Shown: positions 8,320 through 15,119 of the stretch, in pieces
Layout of the letters: every line of letters begins with the position of its first letter
Numbering within the stretch: the first letter of the stretch is position 1
DNA from: Deltaproteobacteria bacterium
GTDB lineage: Bacteria > Desulfobacterota > Binatia > UBA12015
Direction of reading: 5' to 3'
DNA length: 37,876 nucleotides
NCBI GenBank assembly: GCA_016874715.1
Contig: VGTK01000039.1
Span: 1 to 37,876 of the forward strand
Notes under the pieces: generated by a model
Database searches by the model: none
Seen by the model: only the letters and a program-made list of their open reading frames with translations
What the model was told of the DNA's origin: nothing
Made by a program: the position numbers and the translations under genes

Positions 8320-9101
8320 GAGAGTCTCCCCTGGTAGACGTCGATCTCGGTGCGACGCGCGCTCTGGCCCGGCCGGAAGGCGCTGCCGCGCCGTACGTAC
8401 GTCGCGAGCAACGCCCGCCGCGTACGCCACGCCCGGTTCGGGTGCGAGGCGTGCAGCAGGTGACCGTGCAGGAAGACCACCCCGCCGCGCGGCACGACCA
8501 CCGTGCGCGGCGTGTAGCCCTCGGGCACGACGACCGCCTGCCGGATCGCATTGAAGGCCTGGTTCGGGTGCGGCACGACGCCGGCGACCGGGACCACCGG
8601 CAGCAGCGGCTCGCGCTGGCTCCCGGGCCACGCGAGCAGCGCGCCGTTGTCCTGGTCGACGTCGTCGAGCGCCATCCACGCGGACGCGAACGCGTCGGGT
8701 GCGGCCTCGACGTAGTGGTTGTCCTGGTGCGTGGCGAAGCCGGGTGTGCCGGGAACGCACGGGAAGTACTGGCTCTGGATGCCGCTCACCCGCCCGCCGA
8801 CCAGGCGCTCGACGATCTTGACGATCGCCGGCGCACCGAGCGCCGCCAGGAAGGCCTCGTGCGTGCGGTGCGGGTTCATCACGGGCGCGACGGGCGCGTC
8901 GCCGCCGTCGAGGAGCTCGCCCGCAGCGGCGCAGAGGCGCTCGCACGCCTCGGTGGACAGCGCGCCCGGCTCGACGAAGAAGCCGTCGCGCTCGTAGAGA
9001 CCCAGCGCCCGCTCCGGATCGCTCGCGAAGTGTGACGACGTGCCGCCGCCGACCCGTCCCCGACCGAGGACATCGCTGAGCGGCGGCGCGTCAAGCTGCA
9101 C
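8316..9101 (-). CDS. PhyH-like Fe(II)/2-oxoglutarate dioxygenase (second copy)
   Basis: This 261-residue phytanoyl-CoA dioxygenase family protein has an intact metal site: H125 and D127 in FATHQDNHY, a distal His in FLHGHLLHASHPN (about H217) and a following Arg pair (RTRRALLATYVR) for 2-oxoglutarate. It begins with a GTG at 9101, overlapping the upstream SDR gene by 11 nt, and ends in a GTGA overlap with the FkbM gene. The DGFFVEPGALS segment near residue 40 is the typical family N-terminus, so the length is complete. Family members oxidise lipids, ectoine, halogenated compounds and sugars. Its position between an SDR and a methyltransferase in a GDP-sugar operon makes a sugar-modifying oxidation the best guess, with no direct sequence proof. 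Confidence 0.8.
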   Translation of the reverse strand: MQLDAPPLSDVLGRGRVGGGTSSHFASDPERALGLYERDGFFVEPGALSTEACERLCAAAGELLDGGDAPVAPVMNPHRTHEAFLAALGAPAIVKIVERLVGGRVSGIQSQYFPCVPGTPGFATHQDNHYVEAAPDAFASAWMALDDVDQDNGALLAWPGSQREPLLPVVPVAGVVPHPNQAFNAIRQAVVVPEGYTPRTVVVPRGGVVFLHGHLLHASHPNRAWRTRRALLATYVRRGSAFRPGQSARRTEIDVYQGRLS

Positions 9102-10053
9102 GATGGACCTCGGTGCGATCTCGATACCAGCGGACCGTCTGCTCGATGCCGGCCCGGAACGGCGTCCGATCGCGGCGGCCGAGGATCGCGTCGGCCTTGG
9201 TGGTGTCGAGCATGCGGTACGGGATCGCGTCCGGCTTCGTCGGGTCGTACTGCGGCGTCGCGTCGTGCCGGCACACGTCGAGGATCGTTCGCACGGCCTC
9301 GCGGATCGCCAGCTCGCTGCCGCTCGCGAGGTTCAGCGGGTCGCAGCGGAACGGACGCTCGAGCGAGAGCACGGCGAGCAGGTCGTCGACGAAGTCGTCG
9401 ACGAACAGGAAGTCGCGGACGGCCGCGCCGTTGCCCCAGACGACGAACGGCGTCTCGCGGGCCAGCGCACGCTTGATGAGCGCCGGCAGGACGTGCGAGC
9501 GGTCGTCCTCGAACTTGTCGCGCGGGCCGTAGATGTTGCTCGGCCGCACGATGGCGACGCCGACGCCGTAGCGGTCGTGGTAGAACCGCGCGAGCTCCTC
9601 GACGTAGCGCTTCATCCACCCGACACCCTGGTAGAGCGCAAAGGGCTGTCGGTTGAGGTCGAGCTCGTCCTCGCGGAGCGGTCGGAACGCCTCCTGGTAG
9701 ACCGTGGAGCTGCTGATCACCAGCACGCGCTCCACCCCGTTGATGCGGCACGCCTCGAAGAGGTTGGAATGGATCTGCAGGTTCGGCAGCACGAGGCGCG
9801 TCGGCTCGTCGCGCATGATCTGCGCGCCAAAGGTCTGCGCGGCGCAGATGACGACGTCCTGCATGCGCGCCGTCGCGACGAGGCAGTCGTCGAGACGCGT
9901 CAGGTCGGCGCGCAGGTGGTGCTCGGGTAGCAACGCGGGCGCGCGCTCGTGGAACGTGCCACGTACCTCGGCGCCGAGCCCGTAGAGACGGTCGAGGAGC
10001 GCCGAGCCGGCGAGACCCGCCGCTCCTGCGACGAGGACACGGCGGCCCTTCAC
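9091..10053 (-). CDS. Extended SDR, GDP-sugar reductase/epimerase-like (GDP-fucose synthase type)
   Basis: A 320-residue NAD(P)-dependent epimerase/dehydratase family protein. The Rossmann motif is VLVAGAAGLAGSALLD (7-22; GxxGxxG) and the Ser-containing strand is VLVISSSTVYQ. Later elements are IVRPSNIYGPRD, VWGNGAAVRDFLFVDDFV and LNLASG, all as in GDP-fucose synthases and heptose C4-reductases. The canonical YxxxK is altered. The conserved Lys is K148 in GWMKRYVEEL, but position K-4 is Val144, and the nearest Tyr is Y141 at K-7. Codons were checked on the minus strand. The GTG at 10053 gives a GTGA overlap with the RmlC-like gene. The longer open frame upstream is out-of-frame RmlC sequence. 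The inferred role is C4 ketoreduction of a GDP-4-keto-6-deoxyheptose, but the missing Tyr leaves activity uncertain. Confidence 0.82.
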   Translation of the reverse strand: MKGRRVLVAGAAGLAGSALLDRLYGLGAEVRGTFHERAPALLPEHHLRADLTRLDDCLVATARMQDVVICAAQTFGAQIMRDEPTRLVLPNLQIHSNLFEACRINGVERVLVISSSTVYQEAFRPLREDELDLNRQPFALYQGVGWMKRYVEELARFYHDRYGVGVAIVRPSNIYGPRDKFEDDRSHVLPALIKRALARETPFVVWGNGAAVRDFLFVDDFVDDLLAVLSLERPFRCDPLNLASGSELAIREAVRTILDVCRHDATPQYDPTKPDAIPYRMLDTTKADAILGRRDRTPFRAGIEQTVRWYRDRTEVHRAA

Positions 10054-10712
10054 GACCGATCTCCGGATCGGGCGACGCCCTGGTCGCGCTGCGAGACGAT
10101 CGGGGCGCGCGTCGGCCACCACAGCCCGAGCTCGGGGTCGTCCCATGCGAGCGTGAACTGGCCCGCGCGATCGTAGTAGCTGGACTGCTTGTAGTGGAAG
10201 ATCGCCTGCTCGCTGAGCACGTAGTGACCGTTGCCGAAGCGCGGCGGCACCAGGATCGACAGGCGGTTCTGGTCGGAGAGCGTGAAGCCCTCCCACTCGC
10301 GGTACTGCGGCGACGTCGCGTCGTTGTTGATCACGACGAGGTAGAAGCGCCCGTGCAGGCAGGAGATCAGCTTCCAGGTCGAGGCGTCGCCGTGGATGCC
10401 GCGCAGCACGCCGTGGGTCGACACCGAGATGTCGTCCTGCACGAAGTCGACGTCGATGCCGGCGTCGTGCGCCAGCTGACGGTTCCAGATCTCGACGTAC
10501 TCGCCGCGGAAGTCCTCGAAGCGCGTCGTGGGCTCGAGGATGCGGACACCGTCGAGGCGCGTCGGGCGTACGGTCAGCTCGGGGGCGAGCCCCGGCGCGC
10601 TGCGGCTCTGCGCTGCGGACGCGCGCGGCGTGGGTGCGCCCGTCGCTCCGGCGGTCCGGGTGCGCGCGCGCGCGGGCGCGCGCTGCGGACGTCGTTCACC
10701 GAGCTGCGACAT
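10050..10712 (-). CDS. RmlC-like nucleotide-sugar 3,5-epimerase
   Basis: A 220-residue cupin of the dTDP-4-dehydrorhamnose 3,5-epimerase (RmlC) family. The catalytic base is H107 in VLRGIHGD, and the Arg before it is the usual phosphate/substrate contact. FHYKQSSYYD near 172-181 carries the catalytic Tyr region, and WDDPELGLWWP matches the family's C-terminal signature. The first ~45 residues are an Arg/Ala/Pro-rich tail absent from typical RmlC. The ATG at 10712 has a strong GGAGGAGAGG upstream, so a GTG at 10730 in the same frame was rejected. It ends in a GTGA overlap with the SDR. Alongside a GDP-mannose dehydratase-like gene and hddA/hddC, the closest functional analogues are the C3/C5 epimerases of Campylobacter GDP-6-deoxyheptose synthesis (DdahB, MlghB). 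This is an analogy from context, not proven identity. Confidence 0.85.
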   Translation of the reverse strand: MSQLGERRPQRAPARARTRTAGATGAPTPRASAAQSRSAPGLAPELTVRPTRLDGVRILEPTTRFEDFRGEYVEIWNRQLAHDAGIDVDFVQDDISVSTHGVLRGIHGDASTWKLISCLHGRFYLVVINNDATSPQYREWEGFTLSDQNRLSILVPPRFGNGHYVLSEQAIFHYKQSSYYDRAGQFTLAWDDPELGLWWPTRAPIVSQRDQGVARSGDRS

Positions 10713-10760
10713 CGTTCCTCTCCTCCCCACCGGATCGCTCGTGCGAACGCGGGTGCCGGA

Positions 10761-11774
10761 TCACGCCGACAGCCGGCTGTCGGCGGCCCTGTCGGCGAAG
10801 TAGTTCTTCCGCTGCCGGAACTCGCACTCGTTCGCGACGTACCAGGCCCAGGTCTCGCACAGTCCGTCCTCGAGGCTCGTCGCCGGCTGGTACCCGATCC
10901 GGTCCTGCGCCCGCCCGATGTCCATCACGCGCGTCGGGAACCCGGCGGGCTTGGTCGGGTCGAAGTCGTAGCGGAAGGGCGTCACCCGCGAGAGGGTCTC
11001 GACGAGCTCGCGGATCGACACGCCGACCCCGCTGCCCAGGTTGGTGATCTCGCCGCCGGTGCCGCGGTAGAGCGCCAGGATCGTGCCCTCGGCGACGTCG
11101 CGGCTGTAGACGAAGTCGCGCACCGCGGTGCCGTCGCCCCAGACGACCAGCGGGTCCTCACCGGCGCGCACGCGGCTCATGAGCGCCGGGATCACCATCG
11201 CGCTCGCCGGGTCGAAGTTGTCGCCCGGGCCGTACACGTTGGCGAGGCGCACGACGGAGAACGTGTCGATCCCGAACTCGCGCCGATACGCGTCGATCTG
11301 GAGCTCGCCCATGCGCTTCGCCCAGCCGGGGAAGAGGTCCATCGGTGCGCCGTCCCAGGCGTCGTCCTCACGGAACAGCTCGCGGCTGGGGTAGGCCCCG
11401 ATCGAGCTCGTGTAGACCAGGCGCTTGACGCCGCTCACGCGGCTCGCCTCGAGGACGTTGGTGTTCATCAGCAGGAGCGGCACGAAGAAGCTCGCCGGCT
11501 GGCGGGTCGTGACCTCGACCGAGCCCTTGATTCCCGCGAGGTGGAAGACGAGCTCCATGTCGCGCGTCACCTCGTGGCAGAAGGCGACGTCGGTGAGGTC
11601 GCCGAGCAAGTGGTCCGCGCGCGGGTCCACGTGCAGCTGGTCGAGCGACGCGGTCCGCACGCAGGCGCCCGCATCGCAGAGGATGTCCACGACCTGGCGG
11701 CCGACCATGCCCGTGCCGCCGGTGATCAGGACGTTGCGGCCGCGGAACCAGCTGAGGATTCGTTCATCGATCAT
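10761..11774 (-). CDS. Extended SDR, nucleotide-sugar epimerase/reductase-like
   Basis: A 337-residue NAD-dependent epimerase/dehydratase family protein. VLITGGTGMVGRQVVD (15-30) is the nucleotide-binding glycine motif. VYTSSIGAYPS provides the Ser strand, followed by VVRLANVYGPGDNFD and WGDGTAVRDFVYSRDVAEG. The active-site helix reads FPGWAKRMGELQ: K153 is present, but K-4 is Pro149 where Tyr is expected, with Phe148 next to it. The second SDR (9091-10053) has the same GWxKR arrangement, so the two seem to be relatives. The ATG at 11774 has GGGAG 8 nt upstream. An ATG at 11789 in frame is an alternative. It overlaps the upstream methyltransferase by 11 nt. Likely roles are C4 reduction or epimerisation of the GDP-heptose. 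Two such enzymes could serve two final sugars. Confidence 0.82.
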   Translation of the reverse strand: MIDERILSWFRGRNVLITGGTGMVGRQVVDILCDAGACVRTASLDQLHVDPRADHLLGDLTDVAFCHEVTRDMELVFHLAGIKGSVEVTTRQPASFFVPLLLMNTNVLEASRVSGVKRLVYTSSIGAYPSRELFREDDAWDGAPMDLFPGWAKRMGELQIDAYRREFGIDTFSVVRLANVYGPGDNFDPASAMVIPALMSRVRAGEDPLVVWGDGTAVRDFVYSRDVAEGTILALYRGTGGEITNLGSGVGVSIRELVETLSRVTPFRYDFDPTKPAGFPTRVMDIGRAQDRIGYQPATSLEDGLCETWAWYVANECEFRQRKNYFADRAADSRLSA

Positions 11775-12963
11775 CTTGACTGCTCCCATGATGGTTCTTG
11801 CGACGGGGGTGCCACACCAGGCTCCCCCAGCCGTCGTGGAACTCGCTCCCCAGGTGGCGGCGCACCTCGAGCAGCTCGATGCGGCCCTCGCGGGCGAGGA
11901 ACTCGAGGCGCGGCAGGTAGCCACGCAGATAGCCGCGTCGCTCGGCGTAGCGCTTCGCCGCTTGCTCGAAGGGATCGCTCGCGTCGTACATCTCGTGCAG
12001 CGGCTCGACGTGGACGCAGAGCGCCGGCGCCTGCGCGAGGAGGAAGCCGAGGAACGCCTCGAAGCGCTCGCCGAGCTGCTCCATCGCACCGATCGTGACG
12101 ACGGCGCTGCCCGGCTTCAGCACCAGCTCCCGGTCGGGCGCGAACATGTCGAACCGTCGGCCGGAGATCGGGTAGCCGGTGCTCTCCGCGACGAGGTCGA
12201 GCAGCTCCTGTGACGGCGTCGCCCAGTCGAGGCCGACGATCGGGCGTTCCGGGAGGAGCCGCGCGAACGCGGCGACGTTGTGGCCCGGCCCGCAGCCGAA
12301 CTCGTAGATCGCGGTCGCCTCGCCGAGCCAGCGCGCGGCGAGCCAGGTCTGCAGCACGTCGACGAAGCTCGCCTCGAAGCGCGGGCTCTGCGGCCGCACG
12401 TAGCGGCCGAGCACGCGCATGGTGCGCGAGGGCTTGCGAAAGTAGTGCGGCTCGAGGTCGGCGAGATCGCGCGACCCGGCGAAACGGGCGAGGATGTCGC
12501 CCCAGCCGGCCTCCCACGCGGGCTGCCGCGACGGCCCGGAGACCGGCAGCGGCGCGTTGAGCGCCGCACGGACCCGATCCTCGACCGCCCGCAGCTCGCT
12601 GCCGGCCAGCGGGGTCATGCGGAAATCGTGCGCGTCGATCGCTTCGCGGGTGATCTCGGGCAGCCCCTCGGCAGTGGTTCCGAGCAGCTTCGCGAACTCC
12701 TCGTGGCCCAGCGTGAAGCCGGCCTCCGCGGCGTTGCGCCCGGCGAGCCTCGCCTGCGAAGGATTCTGCCGGGCGAGGCCGGCGTCGCAGCGCATCCGGA
12801 GCGTGGCCCTCGCGTCGGAGCCCGTCTGGACCGCCGCCCTCGCGTCGGAGCCCGTCTGGACCGCCGCCCTCGCGTCGGAGCCCGTCTGGACCGCCGCCCT
12901 CGCGTCGGAGCCCGTCTGGACCGCCGCCCTCGCGTCGGAGCCCGTCTGGACCGCCGCCCTCAT
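11764..12963 (-). CDS. Class I SAM-dependent methyltransferase with N-terminal decapeptide repeats
   Basis: A 399-residue protein. The methyltransferase core starts with YEFGCGPGHNVAAFARL (220-236), the SAM-binding motif I, followed by RPIVGLDWATPSQELL (motif II region). It ends near LGSEFHDGWGSLVWHPR. The N-terminus is Met followed by five perfect RAAVQTGSDA decapeptides (2-51) and then three or four decayed copies with the same 10-residue period (RATLRMRCDA, GLARQNPSQA, RLAGRNAAEA, GFTLGHEEFA). The ATG at 12963 forms an ATGA overlap with hddA, matching the coupling used throughout the operon, so the repeats are probably translated. An internal ATG at 12795 would skip the perfect copies. The substrate is unknown. 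A sugar methyl group, or C-methylation of a keto-sugar, fits the context. The repeat number may vary between strains. Confidence 0.8.
   Translation of the reverse strand: MRAAVQTGSDARAAVQTGSDARAAVQTGSDARAAVQTGSDARAAVQTGSDARATLRMRCDAGLARQNPSQARLAGRNAAEAGFTLGHEEFAKLLGTTAEGLPEITREAIDAHDFRMTPLAGSELRAVEDRVRAALNAPLPVSGPSRQPAWEAGWGDILARFAGSRDLADLEPHYFRKPSRTMRVLGRYVRPQSPRFEASFVDVLQTWLAARWLGEATAIYEFGCGPGHNVAAFARLLPERPIVGLDWATPSQELLDLVAESTGYPISGRRFDMFAPDRELVLKPGSAVVTIGAMEQLGERFEAFLGFLLAQAPALCVHVEPLHEMYDASDPFEQAAKRYAERRGYLRGYLPRLEFLAREGRIELLEVRRHLGSEFHDGWGSLVWHPRRKNHHGSSQDDR
12811..12960. repeat. 30-bp perfect tandem repeat, five copies, in coding sequence
   Basis: Five identical 30-bp units run from 12811 to 12960 without a mismatch. 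On the minus strand each encodes RAAVQTGSDA in frame. Decayed units continue for 90-120 bp to about 12691, keeping the 10-residue period. Perfect identity next to decayed relatives indicates recent expansion by slippage. There are no spacers, so this is not a CRISPR array. Confidence 0.97.
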
Positions 12964-14078
12964 GCGGTCTTTCCTGCGGCCCGTGCCACGTCGACGGGAC
13001 GGGCGGTCTCGGTGCGCGGGGCGCGCGCCGTGCGTCCGGCGAGCTCACGCCGGACCGGGGGCGCGGCTTCGACCGCTGCCGCTGGCGCCTGCACTCCGTA
13101 GTGGATGATCCGGCTGCCCTCGTTCTCGAAGGCGAAGGGCACGTGCAAGTGACCAGCGAGTGCGCGCAGCACGCTCGCCTGCCGGTGCGGTGGCACGAAG
13201 AAGCACAGAAAGCCCGAGCTGCCGGCCCCCAGCAGCTTGCCGCCGAGCGCGCCATGCCGGACGGCCTTCGCGTAGAGGTCGTCGACCGTCTCGTTCGAGA
13301 TCATCGGGCTCAGGCTGCGCTTCAGGAGCCAGCTCTCGTGCAGCAGACGGCCGAAGTCGTCGAGGCTGCCGTCGCCCGTCAGAATCGCGAGCGCCTCGTC
13401 GACCATCGCGCGCATGCGCAGCAGTGCGGCGCGACGTGCATCGAGGTTGGCGAGCATGTCGCCGGCGATGGCCGACGCGAACCGGCTCGTGCCCGTGTAG
13501 AAGAGCATCAGGTGGCGCTGCAGCTCGACGAGCCGGTCGGGGCGCGCGGTGACCGGGTCGACGCGGATCTCGCCGCTCTTGCGGAACTCGATCAGGTTCA
13601 GGCCGCCGTAGGCGGCCGCGACCTGGTCCTGCGAGCCGACGTTCTCGGCCAGGACCTCCTGCTCGAGGCGCATCGCGGTCAGCGCCAGCGCGTGCCTGCC
13701 GATCATCTGACCACGCAGCGCCGTCAGCGCCTTGACGAGCCCGACGGCAAAGGACGAGCTCGAGCCCATGCCGGCGCGCGCCGGCAGATCCGCCTGGTGG
13801 TGGATCTCGATGCCCGTGGTGTCGTCGTAGCCGAGCAGGCGCAGGCCCTCGCGCACGGCGGGGTGCAGGATCTCGGCGATCGTGCCCACGGTCTCGACGT
13901 GCGACCAGACCACGCGGTGCCGCGTGGTGAAGAACGGCGGCAGCTGCCGCACGCTCAGGTAGCAGTACTTGTCGATCGTCGTCGACAGCACGGCGCCGCC
14001 CTCGCGGCGGTACCACGCCGGGTAGTCGGTGCCGCCGCCGAAGAACGACAGGCGGAAGGGTGTGCGCGAGAGGATCAC
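12960..14078 (-). CDS. hddA: D-glycero-D-manno-heptose-7-phosphate 1-kinase-like GHMP kinase
   Basis: A 372-residue GHMP-superfamily kinase, most like HddA, which phosphorylates D-glycero-alpha-D-manno-heptose 7-phosphate at C1 in the GDP-heptose pathway. Motif 1 is RTPFRLSFFGGGTDYP (5-20). The ATP loop is PARAGMGSSSSF (99-110) and motif 3 is GGKLLGAGSSGFLCFF (279-294). A ~40-residue Ala/Pro/Arg-rich tail after GSRIIHYG exceeds the normal length. The start is the GTG at 14078, overlapping the dehydratase stop (GTGA), and the stop overlaps the methyltransferase ATG (ATGA). The larger open frame is antisense-like spill into the dehydratase. Together with the guanylyltransferase at 17173-18030 it defines a GDP-heptose route. 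Related fucose or mannose kinases of the superfamily are less likely, since SFFGGGTDYP is typical of HddA. Confidence 0.85.
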   Translation of the reverse strand: MILSRTPFRLSFFGGGTDYPAWYRREGGAVLSTTIDKYCYLSVRQLPPFFTTRHRVVWSHVETVGTIAEILHPAVREGLRLLGYDDTTGIEIHHQADLPARAGMGSSSSFAVGLVKALTALRGQMIGRHALALTAMRLEQEVLAENVGSQDQVAAAYGGLNLIEFRKSGEIRVDPVTARPDRLVELQRHLMLFYTGTSRFASAIAGDMLANLDARRAALLRMRAMVDEALAILTGDGSLDDFGRLLHESWLLKRSLSPMISNETVDDLYAKAVRHGALGGKLLGAGSSGFLCFFVPPHRQASVLRALAGHLHVPFAFENEGSRIIHYGVQAPAAAVEAAPPVRRELAGRTARAPRTETARPVDVARAAGKTA

Positions 14079-15055
14079 GCCGCCAGCGCCCGGTCTTCGC
14101 GGATGCGTCCGCGGTGATAATCGAGCAGGTCGCGCAGCGTGGTCTCGAGCGGCACCTGCGGCTCCCAGCCCGTCGCGGCACGAAACTTCGACGTGTCGGG
14201 GATCTGCAGCGTGACGTCGGACGGACGCACCAGCGCCGGGTCCACCTCGTAGCGGATCCGGCAGCCCGCCATGCCGATCAGGACGTCCAGCATCTCGCCG
14301 ACCGTCATCGTGCGCTCGCCGCCGATGTTGTAGACCTCGCCCGGCGGGCATTTCTCGAGCAGGAGCCAGTAGGCGCGCACGGCGTCGCTCACGTCGGCGA
14401 ACGTGCGCACGCTGTTCAGGTTGCCGACCTTGATCGGGTTCGGCCGGCGGCCGCTCTCGACCTCGGCGATCTGCTTGGCGAAGGCGCTTTCCGCGAACAC
14501 GTCGCCGCGTCGCGGGCCCGTGTGCGTGAACATGCGCGTGCGGACCGTCTTGATGCCGTACGAGAGGAAGTACTGGAGAGCGATCATGTCCTCGCCGCAC
14601 TTCGAGACGGCGTACGGGCTCGCCGGGCGAAACTCGTTGCTCTCGCGGATCGGCACCTCGTCGGGTCGGACCTGGCCGTAGACCTCGGACGAGCTGCAGA
14701 TGTGGATCCGCGGATCGATGCCGGTAAGGCGGACCGCGTCGAGCAGGTTGGTCGTCCCGATCACGTTCGTGTGCAGCGTGTCGGCGGGAGCCGTGAAGCT
14801 CGCCGAGACGTACGACTGCGCCGCGAGGTGGAAGATCCGCTCCGGACGGACGGTCTCGAGGATCCGCACCAGCGAGTGCAGGTCGCGCAGCTCACCCTCG
14901 TGCAGCGTCACGCGTCCCGCGGTCTTGACGAGGTTGGCGCGCGGGCTACGCCAGCGCACCATGCCATGCACCTCGACGTCGGGGTGGTGCGCGAGGACGT
15001 ACTCGGCGAGGTGGCTGCCCACCATGCCGGTGATTCCGGTGATCAGGATCCGCAT
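14075..15055 (-). CDS. GDP-mannose 4,6-dehydratase-like (predicted GDP-heptose 4,6-dehydratase)
   Basis: A 326-residue extended SDR closely resembling GDP-mannose 4,6-dehydratase. The NADP motif is ILITGITGMVGSHLAEY (3-19). The catalytic set is intact: SSSEVYG (121-127, Glu124), and Y148 and K152 in SPYAVSKCGE. FTHTGPRRGDVF and KVGNLNSVRTFADVSD are typical GMD elements. The ATG at 15055 has GGAG 8 nt upstream. In-frame sequence further upstream, which includes a 15166 start, overlaps the E1-beta gene and was rejected. Its TGA overlaps the hddA start (GTGA). Because hddA and hddC sit in the same operon, the probable substrate is GDP-D-glycero-D-manno-heptose, giving the 4-keto-6-deoxy form, as for DmhA/DdahA in Yersinia and Campylobacter. 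GDP-mannose itself cannot be excluded from sequence. Confidence 0.88.
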   Translation of the reverse strand: MRILITGITGMVGSHLAEYVLAHHPDVEVHGMVRWRSPRANLVKTAGRVTLHEGELRDLHSLVRILETVRPERIFHLAAQSYVSASFTAPADTLHTNVIGTTNLLDAVRLTGIDPRIHICSSSEVYGQVRPDEVPIRESNEFRPASPYAVSKCGEDMIALQYFLSYGIKTVRTRMFTHTGPRRGDVFAESAFAKQIAEVESGRRPNPIKVGNLNSVRTFADVSDAVRAYWLLLEKCPPGEVYNIGGERTMTVGEMLDVLIGMAGCRIRYEVDPALVRPSDVTLQIPDTSKFRAATGWEPQVPLETTLRDLLDYHRGRIREDRALAA

Positions 15056-15086
15056 CGTCGTGTCTCCGTCGGGCCCCGCTTCGTCG

Positions 15087-15115
15087 GCTGCGCGACCCGC
15101 TCCGGCTCGCGCAGC
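15087..15115 (-). other. Intra-operon hairpin upstream of the dehydratase gene
   Basis: In the 64-nt gap between E1-beta and the dehydratase, GCTGCGCGA (15087-15095) and TCGCGCAGC (15107-15115) form a perfect 9-bp stem with an 11-nt loop. This is one of the few real gaps inside the operon. No T-tract follows, so an RNA-processing, attenuation or mRNA-stability role is as likely as termination. Confidence 0.5.
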
Positions 15116-15119
15116 GGCA

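Noticed and set aside
11800..11813. Third sigma-54 promoter before the SDR at 11774
   Set aside because: TGGCAC is present with GG-N10-GC spacing, but the -12 element is TCGC and the site lies inside the upstream gene. One of many chance matches in GC-rich DNA.
12811..12960. Possible CRISPR array from 30-bp repeats
   Set aside because: The five units are directly adjacent with no spacers and encode a decapeptide in frame, so it is a coding minisatellite.
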